Shown: positions 34,875 through 45,346, numbered from the stretch's first letter. The stretch: DNA of 64,000 bases from Caldilineales bacterium (GCA_012271135.1 JAAXGZ010000097.1:62001-126000), one strand, 5' to 3'. The notes: a model not told the origin generated them from the sequence alone. Made by a program: numbers and translations.

Positions 34875-35714
34875 ATGTACCTGTCCCTGTCCGTGCGTGT
34901 GGCCGAAAGCTTCACCAACAAACGAATCTCCACCGTGCCGCTGGCCGATATTGCGAATACGGCCAACCACGCCGGCTACCGGGCTCTCTGCATGCGCGCC
35001 TCGGTTGTGGCGGCCGACGCCGACGCAGCCCGCCAGGCCGCAGTTCTGGCCACGGTGAAACGGCGAGGCCTGAGCATTTCCATGGTGACCCCTGATTTTG
35101 CCGTGCCCGAGAACAGCCCAGAGGGACCGGCCGTGTTGCGGAACATCGAGCCGGCCCTGGACCTGTGCGAACAGTTGGAGTGCGACCTCATCCGGGTCTG
35201 CCTCAAAGCCGAACCGGACATCGAGGCCGCGCAACGGGCCTCGGACCAGGCCCGCGAGCGCGGCATCCGCCTGGCCCACCAGTGCCACACCCAGAGCCTG
35301 TTCGAAACCATTGAGGGATGCCTGAACGTGTGCCGCCGGATTGGTCGACCCAACTTCGGGCTGATTTACGAACCGGCCAATCTGGCGTTGTGCGGACAGC
35401 CATACGGGCGCGAAGCCATCGAGCGGTTGGCCGATGTGATTTTCAACGTGTACTTGCAAAATCACACGCCGGATCCCCAAGGCACGCTGATGATGGACAC
35501 GTGGAGCCAGGGTCGCATACCAACCACGCTCCACCGCTTCACGGACCCGGGCGGCATTGACATGGCGGCGGTTATACTGGGCCTCAAGGACATCGACTAC
35601 ACCGGCAGCGTCACCCTTCACCATACCCAACTCGACGTTGTGTCCCCGTTGGAAGCGGCGGCCAACAGCGCGGGCTTCCTTCTGGAGCTGATGGCATCGG
35701 GCCAACCCTGCTGA
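34875..35714 (+). CDS. Sugar phosphate isomerase/epimerase-type TIM barrel
   Basis: A 279-residue AP-endonuclease-2-like TIM barrel (the family of IolE, IolI and xylose isomerase). Metal-site segments resemble LAHQCHTQSLFETIEG, FGLIYEPANLAL and VYLQNHTPD. It begins with ATG at 34875 after an AGGAAT site. The phytanoyl-CoA dioxygenase gene follows by 29 bases on the same strand. It is one of three genes of this family in the window and is not obviously an inositol enzyme. Confidence 0.8.
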   Translation: MYLSLSVRVAESFTNKRISTVPLADIANTANHAGYRALCMRASVVAADADAARQAAVLATVKRRGLSISMVTPDFAVPENSPEGPAVLRNIEPALDLCEQLECDLIRVCLKAEPDIEAAQRASDQARERGIRLAHQCHTQSLFETIEGCLNVCRRIGRPNFGLIYEPANLALCGQPYGREAIERLADVIFNVYLQNHTPDPQGTLMMDTWSQGRIPTTLHRFTDPGGIDMAAVILGLKDIDYTGSVTLHHTQLDVVSPLEAAANSAGFLLELMASGQPC

Positions 35715-35743
35715 GGGCTGCAACCAAGTTTCCGAGCCGACCC

Positions 35744-36514
35744 ATGACCCATGTAACGCCACAACAACGAGCACAGTACCGCTCCCAGGGCTATTTCATC
35801 CTGGAGAATGTCATTCCGCGGGACCAGCTCGATGGCCTGCGCCGCGAGTGCGACCGGCTGGTGTTGGAAACCGATCGAGAGATGGAAACCAAGGGGATCA
35901 CTTCCTACGGTATCAGCCACTACAAACAGCGCTATTTCATCGCCAATCGGGGCAAGGAGAGCGATGTCATCGCCGCGTTCCTCTTCAGCGACCTGATGGC
36001 AGATGTCGCCAGGGCCACCCTGGGCGACGACGTATGGCTGTTCCATGAGCAGTACGTGGTCAAGGCGCCGGAGGTAGGCACCAAGTTTGCCTGGCACCAG
36101 GATTCCGGATACATCGGGCACTATCACACGCCGTACCTGTCGTGCTGGTGCGCCCTGGACGACATGACACTGGAGAACGGCACCATCTACGTGCTGCCGT
36201 ACGACCGGGCAGGCATGACCCCGGACGACCTGTTCGACCACACGGTGGAAGCGAAAACCAACGACAAAATCGGCTACAAGGGAGACGATCCGGGCATTCC
36301 CGCCATCGTTCCGGCCGGTAGCATCGTGGTGTTTTCAAGTCGCACCTTCCACCGGTCGGGCACCAACGTCTCCAGGAACGTTCGGCGCAGCTTCCTGGCC
36401 CAGTACTCCAGGGAGGTCATCATGAACAAGGAAGGCACGGCACCCTGGGGCCAGGATGTTCCCTTCATCCAGGATGGTCGACAGGTCAGGCGCGGTCTGA
36501 CGGAACTCGCCTGA
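35744..36514 (+). CDS. Phytanoyl-CoA dioxygenase family protein
   Basis: A 256-residue Fe(II)/2-oxoglutarate oxygenase. The double-stranded beta-helix iron triad is visible as FAWHQDSGYIGH (His-x-Asp) and SSRTFHRSGTN (distal His), with the 2-oxoglutarate Arg expected in NVSRNVRRSFLAQYS. The N-terminus YRSQGYFILENVIPRDQLDGL is typical. Such enzymes hydroxylate varied small molecules and are often expanded in Chloroflexota; the substrate is not known. It is cotranscribed with the TIM-barrel gene. Confidence 0.87.
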   Translation: MTHVTPQQRAQYRSQGYFILENVIPRDQLDGLRRECDRLVLETDREMETKGITSYGISHYKQRYFIANRGKESDVIAAFLFSDLMADVARATLGDDVWLFHEQYVVKAPEVGTKFAWHQDSGYIGHYHTPYLSCWCALDDMTLENGTIYVLPYDRAGMTPDDLFDHTVEAKTNDKIGYKGDDPGIPAIVPAGSIVVFSSRTFHRSGTNVSRNVRRSFLAQYSREVIMNKEGTAPWGQDVPFIQDGRQVRRGLTELA

Positions 36515-36824
36515 GGCTGGAGCAGAGAGACGGTTTCCGGACACAAGATCGGCACGGTCCTGCTCGGTCCGGTTGCGCCAATCGACACAGTGCCGCACCC
36601 TCCGGTGTGTAGGTGCAACTTGGGCCAAGCCCCCTACAATGCAGGCAGGCCGCCGGCATCACCCCAACCGTGAGGGACTGGAACTGGACTGCCTCACCGA
36701 ACACGCGGGGCAGGACTTTCGAAACATCAGGTCCGGCAGGTCGGTGGCCCCACAGCCAATCGGGCGCGGTACAGCCGTCCCGCCCCCCGGAAACATCCTT
36801 GCGTTCGCGACAGAGGCAACATCC
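36515..36824 (+). other. Gap upstream of the aminotransferase
   Basis: About 310 bases. The aminotransferase frame stays open through most of it but without recognisable protein. A TACAAT -10-like box lies at 36635-36640, without a good -35, so the transcript may start there. Confidence 0.35.
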
Positions 36825-38177
36825 ATGACCATCGCTGTCGACTCCACCACCGACTGGAACCACCTGGTTCGGCACACCTTCATCGACTTCACCCAGACCA
36901 CGGAATTCCTGAAACAGCCGGTCGTCATCAGCAAGGCGGACCGGATCACCTACACCGACATTCACGGCAAGGAGTACCTGGATGGCCTAAGCGGAGTGTA
37001 CGCCGTATCGCTGGGGCACAACCACCCCAGGCTCAACCAAGCGGTTGCAAGGCAGTTGGCGAGAGTTACGCTGGCCCCGCCGATGCACGGCATTGCCGAC
37101 GTCTCCCTGCAGCTTGTGGCCGCGCTGGGTGCCGTAGCGCCGCCGGGCATGACCTTCGTCAAGAGCTTCAGTGGCGGTTCCGAGGCCAATGAAGCCGCCT
37201 TCAAATTCGCGCGCCAGTACCACAGGCTGACCGGCAATCCGGGCAAGTACAAGATCCTCTCGTGCTACGACAGCTACCATGGCGCTACCGCGGGTGCCAT
37301 GGCGGCCAGTGGTACCGGTGCGCGCAAGACCGCATTCGAACCGCAGATGGGTGGTTTCCTGAAGTTTCTTCCTCCCGCCTATCTGACGCAGGTGGCGGGG
37401 TCTCCCGGGGCGGCCACGGATCTGGCCCTCCACCTCCTGGAACGCCAGATCGAGGGTGAAGACGCCTCCACGATTGCGGCCCTGATCATTGAGCCCATCA
37501 TTCACCTGGCCGGGATTGCGGTGCCTCCTGCCGGTTGGCTGCAAGGGGTGTTGGATCTGTGCCGGACAAACGGAATCCTGCTGGTCTACGACGAGATCAT
37601 CACCGGCATTGGCCGGACGGGCCAGATGTTCGGTGCCCAAACGTTTGGTGTGGCTCCTGACATCCTGACCTGCGGCAAGGGCCTGTCCAGCGGGGTCTTG
37701 CCGGTTAGCGCCATGGTCACGCGGCCCGATTTGGCTGAAGCGTTTATCGGTGCCGAAGTGGACCAGCGCCACTTCAACCACGGTCACACATTTGCTTCCA
37801 ACGCGCTGACGAGCGCTGTCGGAGTCGAGGTCCTCGCCATCATGGAGGAAGAAGATGTGTGCGCCAACAGCCAGACTCGGGGCCAACTGGTCAAGGAGAC
37901 ACTTACGGAATGGCAAACCGAGCTTCCGATCACCAATGTGCGCGGGGAAGGACTGCTTGTAGGGTTCGACCTGGTTTCGGAACCTGGTTCGTCGGACGCC
38001 AATGCGATGTTGGGGCCGACCTTGCGCCGCAAGGCAATAGAGCACGGCTTGATCATGCGCATCCAGCCTACCTGGGGTGCCTTGGCACCGCCCCTGGTTT
38101 GCACCGAAAAGGAAACCTGGCAAGTCCTGGAACGCTTCAGGGAAGCCTTGCTGGATGCATGGGATGCTGCCGCGTGA
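36825..38177 (+). CDS. Class III aminotransferase (aspartate aminotransferase family)
   Basis: A 450-residue PLP-dependent transaminase of fold type I, class III (beta-alanine/taurine/GABA-type amine donors). Visible are the phosphate-binding FSGGSEANEAAFKFAR, SYHGATAGAMAASG, the Asp contact in LLVYDEIITGIGRTG and the Schiff-base lysine in LTCGKGLSSGVLPVSA. The start is ATG 36825 with AGAGG upstream; earlier in-frame starts extend into non-homologous sequence. Substrates cannot be assigned; omega-aminotransferase activity is the family default. Confidence 0.9.
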   Translation: MTIAVDSTTDWNHLVRHTFIDFTQTTEFLKQPVVISKADRITYTDIHGKEYLDGLSGVYAVSLGHNHPRLNQAVARQLARVTLAPPMHGIADVSLQLVAALGAVAPPGMTFVKSFSGGSEANEAAFKFARQYHRLTGNPGKYKILSCYDSYHGATAGAMAASGTGARKTAFEPQMGGFLKFLPPAYLTQVAGSPGAATDLALHLLERQIEGEDASTIAALIIEPIIHLAGIAVPPAGWLQGVLDLCRTNGILLVYDEIITGIGRTGQMFGAQTFGVAPDILTCGKGLSSGVLPVSAMVTRPDLAEAFIGAEVDQRHFNHGHTFASNALTSAVGVEVLAIMEEEDVCANSQTRGQLVKETLTEWQTELPITNVRGEGLLVGFDLVSEPGSSDANAMLGPTLRRKAIEHGLIMRIQPTWGALAPPLVCTEKETWQVLERFREALLDAWDAAA

Positions 38178-39053
38178 CGGAAGTACCGGGAAGGATGGAA
38201 CTGGCACCGTGCCGAATGCGCATCACCAAGTCGCAGCCCTCCTCGAAGCACAAGGGTTACATGGACCCACCCGTGTCGTATCTCGCGTTCCGCCTTGTTG
38301 CCGGTACCGAGCCGTTCCCAGCCCCCCAGCACAGGGTTGAACACACCTCCTCCGTACACCACCCGGTCGCCCCCTGCCCTCCACGTCTCACCCTCCCACT
38401 TCCAAAATCAGAACAAATGATGCGATAGGGGAATGTAACATTATTCACACGAGCCTGACCGTGATGTTGTACCAGTCCCCCATGTGGTCCGCAGCGTTTG
38501 AGCCGGTTGCAATGAAATTCCACGTTACTCCACCGTACAGTTCCCGTTATCAACAGTTGTGTCCCGTGTACAAGCCGGTGCGCGGCTGCTGGCAGTTCAA
38601 GCGCAATGTACCCGATGACCACCGACAGAACGTGAGCATCCTGTTTCGTCGCCAAACCCTGCAAAGTGCAGGGTTTTCTGTTGGGAGAGGCGCAACCATT
38701 CAGGCGGGGCAAGGAGGTTGTGGTCCGCGGCGGTGCGATGCCGGTCCAGACAGGGAAGCCGTCCGACATGGCCATCCCCAAACTTGGTCATGCTCACGGC
38801 TGGTCCTGTCACGACACGCAGCCTCTCCCTCCGATGTTTCCGCAGCACGAGGACCGGAATGTGGGTACGGCAGCGGTCGCATTCCAACTGTTTACCTCTC
38901 TGAACACTCCGCGCCAATGCCAGGTGCCTTTGGCAATCAAGACTTGATCATCGATACAGCCGACAAACAGTTCAATTGGGTCGGGATGTCCACAGCTCAT
39001 TGCTCGCTTTGGACATCAGGACAGAGCCAATTCGTTGCCACAAGAGGGACTTC
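38178..39053. other. Long intergenic region at the edge of an AT-rich island
   Basis: 876 bases with no gene I can support. Short frames exist in both directions but none shows a ribosome-binding site, conserved motif or normal composition. From about 38400 the sequence becomes less GC-rich than the flanks. It contains one clear terminator-like hairpin, listed separately. This could be a former gene or the left flank of transferred DNA. Confidence 0.5.
38654..38677 (+). terminator. Terminator-like hairpin
   Basis: AAACCCTGCA and its exact complement TGCAGGGTTT form a ten-base-pair stem with loop AAG, and the rightward strand continues TCTGTT, giving a run of four T at the base of the stem. 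It could end transcription from the aminotransferase, about 480 bases upstream. Confidence 0.5.
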
Positions 39054-39724
39054 ATGAAGATTTACCAGCGCGCCATCCTGGGGCTTGCCATCAGTATCAT
39101 GTTGCTGGATGCTCTATGGACCACTGCAGTCTATGCGAGTTCTCCTGAAACCGAGACTGAAAGCATTTCCCAAGAGGAGCAGAAACTGACTCCAGAAGAG
39201 GTCAAGGCATGGATGGATGAGAATCAGATAGAATACACGATAAGTTCCGAGTATGTCAACTCGTACAGGCCTACACGCGCAGAACTTACTGCATTGTTCT
39301 TGAACGATGAATTCAATCCCAAAACCCAACACTTTCATCTTGGGATGGAGAACATTTTTCCGAACCATTGTCAGATTTCGCTTTGGCAGATGGTGACCGA
39401 TGGCAACGCCACTCCTGTCACCCTCGTGGCAATGCATTTTTGGAATTGGGCGGGCAAACGCTTACCGGCATTCGAGACGGAGGCCTTTACTACTTTGATC
39501 ATCGCCGTGAATACTTCCAGGCACTCGATCCGACGCCACTGACATACACAGTCACCGAAAGCCCCAAAGGTGAGTTGTCTGATGCCCAGCTGCTGTCGGG
39601 AGACCGACTAGGATACGCACTTTACAAGATTTCTGTTGTATATGACATAAAATTTTGCGCCGGACCACTCTGTGTGATTAAGGAAGCTGATGTAAAAGCA
39701 GAATGTGAATTTGAGGCTAACTGA
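39054..39724 (+). pseudogene. Exported protein of unknown function, apparently frameshifted
   Basis: The ATG at 39054 follows an AGAGGG site and opens a frame with a signal peptide (MKIYQRAILGLAISIMLLDA, cleavage probably near VYA-SS) and a Gln/Glu-rich helix. This frame looks protein-like up to a run of five T at 39437-39441. Thereafter the frame ending at 39724 looks better (FLELGGQTLTGIRDGGLYYF, then YALYKISVVYDI). One extra T in that run would join the two into a 223-residue exported protein. The final stop overlaps the next start (TGATG), supporting the joined reading. The base composition is AT-richer than the neighbours. It may be a true pseudogene or a sequencing error in a homopolymer. 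Function unknown. Confidence 0.6.
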
Positions 39725-40674
39725 TGAAGACAATCACTCAATATTTTCGAGCCATCCCACTGCCATGGTCCCGATTTGGCCGCACCATGCTGTTTTCACT
39801 GGCACTGTTTGTGTCACCTTATCTACCTCTTGGACTAGCGGGGCCGCAGGGAAGTGGAATCTGGCTGACGGCCGCATACTTCTATCCTGCATTGGTGGTG
39901 GTTTGGGGCCTGTGGAAGTCACACAGTGTAATTGGTTGGTCTGTGATGGGGATCCATGGATTCAACATGGTCATCTTCATGGCCATTGCACTCCTGCTAG
40001 ATCAATCCGCCCAGAATCCTGCACATGAAGGTCTAATTTGGCAGACTTATTACTGGCAACACATTGCTCTAATTCCTTTCACCGCAACAGGGCTTGTCTA
40101 TGTTCTTAGTTTCTGGGGACTGATTGCAATTATATTTTTTTGGCGATGGGATCGCGGATTGCCTCCACCAGTGGCAATCCGGCAGGACAACCGGAATATA
40201 TTGGGCCACAGGTCCCAACCACGGGCTGGCAAGCAACGGAGTACGTTGTTGCTTGTGAGTACGGTTGTTGGAGTAATTCTTGGCTGTCTGCTAACCATTT
40301 GGTTTTCCTTAATCTTCCTGGAAGGTCGTGACATTGTATTTTTCAACTTTGTGACTAGCACACATTGGTTGATTTGGCCCGTCGCTATGTTGGAAGATTT
40401 TTATCCTATTTTCCACATGGTATCTGTAACAGTTCTAGGTTTGCTGATCGTGCTTGGCCTGGTGAAGCGACGCAGCGATATCGTGGAGGCGGCCTGTTGG
40501 TTGTTGTTGCCTGGACAATTGCTGACCATCGTGTCACTACCGATGATGCCTCTTCTGGCGATTGCCAGTACGTTGGTCATGTTGACACTTGGCTTGCTTG
40601 CCCAGTGGCACTACGGCTTTCCTCTGACCTTGTTGCAGTCTCGCAGGGAAAGTCCGTCCCCTGTAATCGGTTAG
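39724..40674 (+). CDS. Polytopic membrane protein of unknown function
   Basis: A 316-residue protein with about eight hydrophobic segments (for example FSLALFVSPYLPLGLAG, MVIFMAIALLLDQ, LLLVSTVVGVILGCLLTIWF and LLAIASTLVMLTLGLLAQW) separated by a basic cytoplasmic loop near residues 145-172. No family is recognised. It overlaps the exported-protein stop by one base (TGATG), which implies translational coupling and a joint role at the envelope. Codon choice is AT-richer than in flanking metabolic genes, and a 15-base-pair hairpin follows 32 bases after the stop. Confidence 0.72.
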   Translation: MKTITQYFRAIPLPWSRFGRTMLFSLALFVSPYLPLGLAGPQGSGIWLTAAYFYPALVVVWGLWKSHSVIGWSVMGIHGFNMVIFMAIALLLDQSAQNPAHEGLIWQTYYWQHIALIPFTATGLVYVLSFWGLIAIIFFWRWDRGLPPPVAIRQDNRNILGHRSQPRAGKQRSTLLLVSTVVGVILGCLLTIWFSLIFLEGRDIVFFNFVTSTHWLIWPVAMLEDFYPIFHMVSVTVLGLLIVLGLVKRRSDIVEAACWLLLPGQLLTIVSLPMMPLLAIASTLVMLTLGLLAQWHYGFPLTLLQSRRESPSPVIG

Positions 40675-40706
40675 AACTTCGATAACTGGTGCTGAAAGTG
40701 TGACGA

Positions 40707-40751
40707 GAGAAGGGCAACCGACTGCATCATTTTGGTTCGGTTGCCCTTCTC
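40707..40751 (+). terminator. Strong hairpin after the membrane-protein gene
   Basis: GAGAAGGGCAACCGA (40707-40721) and its exact complement TCGGTTGCCCTTCTC (40737-40751) make a perfect 15-base-pair stem with a 15-base loop. There is no T-run, so it may be a bidirectional transcript end between this gene and the convergent glucosidase gene. Confidence 0.55.
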
Positions 40752-41058
40752 GCACCGCCGGACAACATTGAACAGGCACGTGCGCATACGTTCATGGACC
40801 AAGTCGTAGTGCTGGCAACAACATTGTGACGACACATGCATGCTTGCTTCCACCGTGATGCTGTCATTGCCCACCGGGCAAGCGAAAGTCAGACTCGCAT
40901 CGTACGCACAACCCTTTCAATGCTATGGGGATGGTGGAAAACCAGGTGCATGGCTGTAGTGAAACTGTATTGCACCAACTCCAGGGCGGTGACAAAGTCG
41001 CGTTCAGCCAGGTTTGTAAGCAGAATCTCTGCTGCGCAAGCGGTCAAGCAATAAAGAT
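40752..41058. other. Gap between the AT-rich pair and the glucosidase gene
   Basis: About 307 bases. No frame with a ribosome-binding site or recognisable product is seen. It marks the right edge of the AT-rich stretch, after which GC content rises again. Confidence 0.4.
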
Positions 41059-43683
41059 TCATGCCCTCCGCACGACAAGGGATTGTGTAGTTCCAATGGT
41101 GACACCGGTTTCCAGGATTAACTGGTCATCCGTTCGCACAAAAGGAACCGGTTCGCAGTCGAACCACACCTGCGGATTTTCCAGGCTGCCGAAAATAGGA
41201 GCCTGCAGACGACGCAGGCGAAGCTCCCCGTAGAGCACACGCAACCTGCAACCGTCGGCATCTAGTTCAACCGTACCCCATCCCTGATCCAAGGACCAGA
41301 AGCATCGGAACAATCCTGTGCCACCTTCCGCCGGGTTGAACCCAATGAAGCCCTTGGACATGTCGAAGCCGAACCCCGAGTAGGCATTAAGCAGGGCATA
41401 GGACGCCATGCTGCGGGCGTAATTGTTTCCGCACTCGAACTCGTTCCACGGATTGCGCTTGGCACCGTCGTACCGGTCCCGGATGGCTTGTACGCACTCC
41501 AGGCCTTCATCAACCAGGCCCACCATGATCATGTGGGTCGCCGCGGCATATTCGAACCCGTTCATGGTTTCCTGCGAGTAGGGAGCGGGGATCAACGGCT
41601 TGTAGGTGCCCTCCGGCCAGGCGCAGATAACCAGGCCGCCTTCGTCGTTAAGGCAGTAGATACGGCACGGGTTGTATACCCGACTCATGTCCGGAATGAA
41701 GTTGTGACGATGGATGGCCGCACATGCCGACTTCACCTGCTCGGGCTCAAACAGGTCACCGAGGCCATACAGCGAGGCATGCCACTGGCCCAGTACCTGG
41801 TCGATACTGCTGCCCTCGCCAATTTGGTACTTGATTTCCTCGTGTTCGCTGTTCCAGTACGCTTCCAGCGCGGATCCGCCGCGCAGGGTGTCGTCGTCGC
41901 TGCCGAAATTCTCCAGCAGTGCCCTGTCCCCCAGATCAACCAGCTGGATGTAGAACTCGCCATTGAACAGGTGTTCGTCAACCCAGACCCGGCCCTGGTT
42001 GAACATGGCCGTACACTCATCCGCAAACCCGTGCTCGCCGAGATGGCGCGCCATTTCGGACGCAGCCTTGAGGGCACCCAGATAGATCCCGGTCAGCCAG
42101 GCGTTCGGCCCGAACAGCTCCATGTCGAGCGTATGGTGCTGACGACCGGTCAGCACCCCGGACCGGTCCGGATCCCAGCGATCCGGATTGTGTTCGCTCC
42201 AGGTGTACTCGAGCGAGCGCCGCACCGACGGCCACAACTCGCGCAGCCAGTCGTCGTCGCCGCAGATCTTCCAGTCGCGATAGGTTTTCATGACCCCACC
42301 CAGCTGGCCGTCGCTACAGGGACGGAAATGCCAAGGGGCCGCTCCGAGCGGGAGTTGGAGCCTAAAGGGCATGCCGCCGTCCGGCTGCAGGTTGTACCGG
42401 TAGTCGGCAGTCCGCATGGACCGTTCCAGCTCGGGAAACAGGAACGCAAGTGCCTGTTGGTAGTTCCACACGTGCGTGCAACTGCCTTCGCAGCATCCCT
42501 CGTCCGGGTGCAGTCCCTCCCAACCGTAGAACGTGCCGTCCTCGAGACGCAGGGCAGTGGGCGACTTCAGAATGGCCAGGTTGGCTGAAACGGCATCCAG
42601 GGCAACGGGGGGCAGCGTTGAGCCAAACAAGGCACTCCTGAACGTGTCCGTGGCCAAGTGGAGCCGCGGCCAGTCCTCCAGGGCGTAGCGCGCCGTGTCA
42701 ACGGCACTGGACCATCGCGTGGCGTAGTGGTTCTTCCAGGCACCGCGGTTTTCTTCCGGATGCCAATAGTCCTCGCAATTGGGGAAGTTCCAGCTGATGA
42801 CAAAGCGCACTCGGCGACTTGCCCCGGGTTGGACCGCGAAGCGGACAGCCAACAGGCCACTGTCCTGATCGTCCAGGCGGGCACCGCGGCCCCTGGCAGA
42901 CGCATCCGCGTACGTTCGGTTGGTGAACGGACCCGGAGTCTCCATGTCCTTCCAGTAGATTTCCAGATTGTCGAACCAGGTACCCCGAAACCAGTACTCC
43001 TGCCAGCTCACTTCCATGTCGTCGGCCTTGCCTGCATCCGTGGCCAAAGCCATGTCGCCGAAGGCCGGATCATCGGCTTGGACACCATCGCCCGCCAGCT
43101 TGAGTACGGTTCCCCACGGGGCGGATGCGACCTGATTGCGCGTCGGCTTGGCCAAGGGGTTGGACAGGACCCCGACCAGCGCATAGGTAAGGTCCGCGTC
43201 GGTCGGATTCTGAACTTCGATTTCGAAGAATGCCGCCGGCAACCCGGAGTCGTCGGCATTGGTGGGGATGAATGGATTGAACGCGGTCATCCGCACGTTG
43301 CCGGGAAAGGAATCGTCGCTGAACTCCAGTTCGGCAATCGGAAACTTTCCGGTGAAGTCCACCGCCGCAAAGTGCGGCAGCCCGGTCAGGTACTCGCGGC
43401 GGGGGCCCCATCCGAACGTACCAAACTTGCCACCGTGCAGTTCACCCTGATAGGGAGCCGCCAGATTGCCATGCAGGATCCGGGCATCCACCACTGCGTC
43501 CCGGTTTTCCGCCCTGATCGCGAAATGGGAGAAGCCGTTGACGCTGCCTTTGTTGGGCCGGTTGAAAATTTCCCAGTCAATCAGGCGGCCGTTTCCCGCC
43601 AGTCCGATGCAGCCGGCACCAATGCCGCCAAGCGGAAAGCTGATCTGGTTGGTGTGCTCGCCGCGGTACACGAACGGATCCAT
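41059..43683 (-). CDS. GH116-type beta-glucosidase/glucosylceramidase (GBA2-like)
   Basis: An 874-residue protein of the non-lysosomal glucosylceramidase/GH116 group, retaining enzymes that hydrolyse beta-glucosides or glucosylceramide. The N-terminal beta-sandwich starts with [19 protein letters not shown]. The (alpha/alpha)6 barrel contains the nucleophile-region motif [15 protein letters not shown] near residue 520 and a late [19 protein letters not shown] near 745. There is no signal peptide, so it should act on imported material. Start ATG 43683 has AAGGA ten bases upstream. It is the last gene of a sugar ABC importer operon. Confidence 0.85.
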   Translation of the reverse strand: MDPFVYRGEHTNQISFPLGGIGAGCIGLAGNGRLIDWEIFNRPNKGSVNGFSHFAIRAENRDAVVDARILHGNLAAPYQGELHGGKFGTFGWGPRREYLTGLPHFAAVDFTGKFPIAELEFSDDSFPGNVRMTAFNPFIPTNADDSGLPAAFFEIEVQNPTDADLTYALVGVLSNPLAKPTRNQVASAPWGTVLKLAGDGVQADDPAFGDMALATDAGKADDMEVSWQEYWFRGTWFDNLEIYWKDMETPGPFTNRTYADASARGRGARLDDQDSGLLAVRFAVQPGASRRVRFVISWNFPNCEDYWHPEENRGAWKNHYATRWSSAVDTARYALEDWPRLHLATDTFRSALFGSTLPPVALDAVSANLAILKSPTALRLEDGTFYGWEGLHPDEGCCEGSCTHVWNYQQALAFLFPELERSMRTADYRYNLQPDGGMPFRLQLPLGAAPWHFRPCSDGQLGGVMKTYRDWKICGDDDWLRELWPSVRRSLEYTWSEHNPDRWDPDRSGVLTGRQHHTLDMELFGPNAWLTGIYLGALKAASEMARHLGEHGFADECTAMFNQGRVWVDEHLFNGEFYIQLVDLGDRALLENFGSDDDTLRGGSALEAYWNSEHEEIKYQIGEGSSIDQVLGQWHASLYGLGDLFEPEQVKSACAAIHRHNFIPDMSRVYNPCRIYCLNDEGGLVICAWPEGTYKPLIPAPYSQETMNGFEYAAATHMIMVGLVDEGLECVQAIRDRYDGAKRNPWNEFECGNNYARSMASYALLNAYSGFGFDMSKGFIGFNPAEGGTGLFRCFWSLDQGWGTVELDADGCRLRVLYGELRLRRLQAPIFGSLENPQVWFDCEPVPFVRTDDQLILETGVTIGTTQSLVVRRA

Positions 43684-43772
43684 GTTGACGGTGTCCTTGG
43701 TTGTTGATCTGCGACTACGTTGAAGAATCGGTCCCGGTCCGGCCGCCGGTACAGCACCCACTCCGGGAACCT

Positions 43773-44456
43773 TCAGGCTCGCTCGAATTCAGCCTCCACC
43801 ACCGCCAGGCCATTGCCGGCGATGAACAGACCGTACACGGTGGGCAGGAGCAGGACCAAGCCCAGGCTCACATAGGCAATACCCATGCCAAACAGTACCC
43901 CCATGGCCAACAGGCCCACACTGTTGGCCGGATTGCGGCTTGACAGAATCAGGGCATCGCGGATGCAGGCGACCGTTCCCAGGTCGCGCTGAACCAGGTT
44001 GGGAAAGGCATAGAGGGCCAGAGTGGCCGCCACCGCCAGCGCAAACAGGTTTGCAGAGACCCCCAACCAAACGCTTACGGGCACCGCGACCTGCATCTCC
44101 AGCGCGGGCAGCAATACCAGCAGGAGGCCGGCGGGCACGGCCGGCAACAAACCCAGGAGGCAACTCCCAACCCAGTGGCGACGAAAGGCCTGCCAAAACC
44201 ACGCGCCGTCAGCCGACCGGTGCTGCAGCAACCGAGTCTCATACGCAAGCAGTGCACTCCAGCCCGGCCCCACTGTTACAACGGCTGCCGCCAAGGCCGG
44301 TACCAGCCACCCCAAGGCAAAAAACGTGAATGCAGGCAGGCTGGCAAGGTTGAACCACAGGGCTCCCCGCAACAGTTGCGGCAGGCTCTCCCACAACGTG
44401 CGAATCGTTAGGCCAAGAAAGGTGTTGAGATTGATGCCGGGGTCCAGCGAGGTCAT
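43773..44456 (-). CDS. YesL/DUF624-like membrane protein
   Basis: A 227-residue protein with about six hydrophobic segments, resembling the small YesL-type membrane proteins often encoded beside sugar ABC importers (a role in sugar uptake is suspected but not proven). The start overlaps the permease stop by four bases (ATGA), and the glucosidase starts 89 bases further on. The match to YesL is judged from size, topology and context rather than a diagnostic motif. Confidence 0.6.
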   Translation of the reverse strand: MTSLDPGINLNTFLGLTIRTLWESLPQLLRGALWFNLASLPAFTFFALGWLVPALAAAVVTVGPGWSALLAYETRLLQHRSADGAWFWQAFRRHWVGSCLLGLLPAVPAGLLLVLLPALEMQVAVPVSVWLGVSANLFALAVAATLALYAFPNLVQRDLGTVACIRDALILSSRNPANSVGLLAMGVLFGMGIAYVSLGLVLLLPTVYGLFIAGNGLAVVEAEFERA

Positions 44457-45346
44457 CCCTTCACACCGGTGATGGAAGCTCCTTGGACAATCCAGCGCTG
44501 GGCGAACAGGAAGAACACAAGAATCGGGAAAATGGAAATCATGATGCCAGCCAGGACCTCCGACTGGTTGCCGGAGCCCATGTATCCGCGCAAGGTGGCG
44601 ATGGCGATCGGAAACGTGTACAGATCCCAGTCCCGCAGGAACAGCAGCGGCCCTACGAAGTTGTTCCAGGAGCCCAGGAAGGTGAATATGCCCAAGGCAG
44701 AAAGGGCTGGGCCGGTCAGCGGCAGAAGGATTTGCCAGTAGATCCTGAAGTAGGTGGCACCGTCGATTTTCGCGGCGTTGATGAGTTCCTCCGGCAGCGA
44801 CTTGAAGTGCTGACGCAGCAGGAACACCCCGAACGCACTGGTGATGCTGGGCAGAATCAGTGCCCAGTGGGTATTGATAAGTTCCATCTCCTTGATGAGG
44901 ATGAACGATGGAATCAGGGTCACGGTGGCCGGTACCATCAGGGATGCCAGAAACAGGCCAAAGAGGAAATCGCGGCCCTTGAACTGGAGTCGGCCGAAGG
45001 CGAAGCCGGCCATGGAACAGGTGAGCAGTTGCGCTCCCGTGACGATCAGGGCAATCTTAAGGCTGTTCCAGAAGAACAGCAGGAACTGAATGTCGGGCGA
45101 GGTGATGACCGTCAGGTAGTTCTGCCAGTGAAACGCAGTGGGCCAGAAGTCGGGCGGCAGATCGAACGAATTCTTGGGATCGCGCAACGAGGTCGAAAAC
45201 ATCCAGGTAAGAGGCGCGATTTCGATCAGGGCGATACCCACCAGCAGAACCCACAGAACCGACTCGCGCAGGTAGTACCATGGCGAGTGTCCTGCCCGCC
45301 GCCCGGCCGGCGCAGACTCGCCGTTGTTGCTCAAGGTCGCTGCCAC
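44453..45346 (-). CDS. Carbohydrate ABC transporter permease, MalG type
   Basis: A 297-residue inner-membrane permease with six predicted helices. The cytoplasmic EAA loop that docks the ATPase reads ELINAAKIDGATYFRIYWQI. It starts with a GTG at 45346, 24 bases after the companion permease. No ATPase gene lies in this operon, so it probably uses a shared MsmK-like ATPase encoded elsewhere. Confidence 0.92.
   Translation of the reverse strand: MAATLSNNGESAPAGRRAGHSPWYYLRESVLWVLLVGIALIEIAPLTWMFSTSLRDPKNSFDLPPDFWPTAFHWQNYLTVITSPDIQFLLFFWNSLKIALIVTGAQLLTCSMAGFAFGRLQFKGRDFLFGLFLASLMVPATVTLIPSFILIKEMELINTHWALILPSITSAFGVFLLRQHFKSLPEELINAAKIDGATYFRIYWQILLPLTGPALSALGIFTFLGSWNNFVGPLLFLRDWDLYTFPIAIATLRGYMGSGNQSEVLAGIMISIFPILVFFLFAQRWIVQGASITGVKG

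Noticed and set aside
34862-34885. A tRNA T-arm-like GGTTCGATTCC on the minus strand
   Set aside because: The flanking bases do not pair into a proper T-stem, no acceptor or anticodon arms surround it, and it overlaps the ribosome-binding site and start of the TIM-barrel gene.
38461-39057. A 198-codon frame in the gap before the AT-rich pair
   Set aside because: Composition is Arg/Gly/Pro/Ser-rich, it has no ribosome-binding site, and it spans a hairpin; it resembles non-coding sequence.
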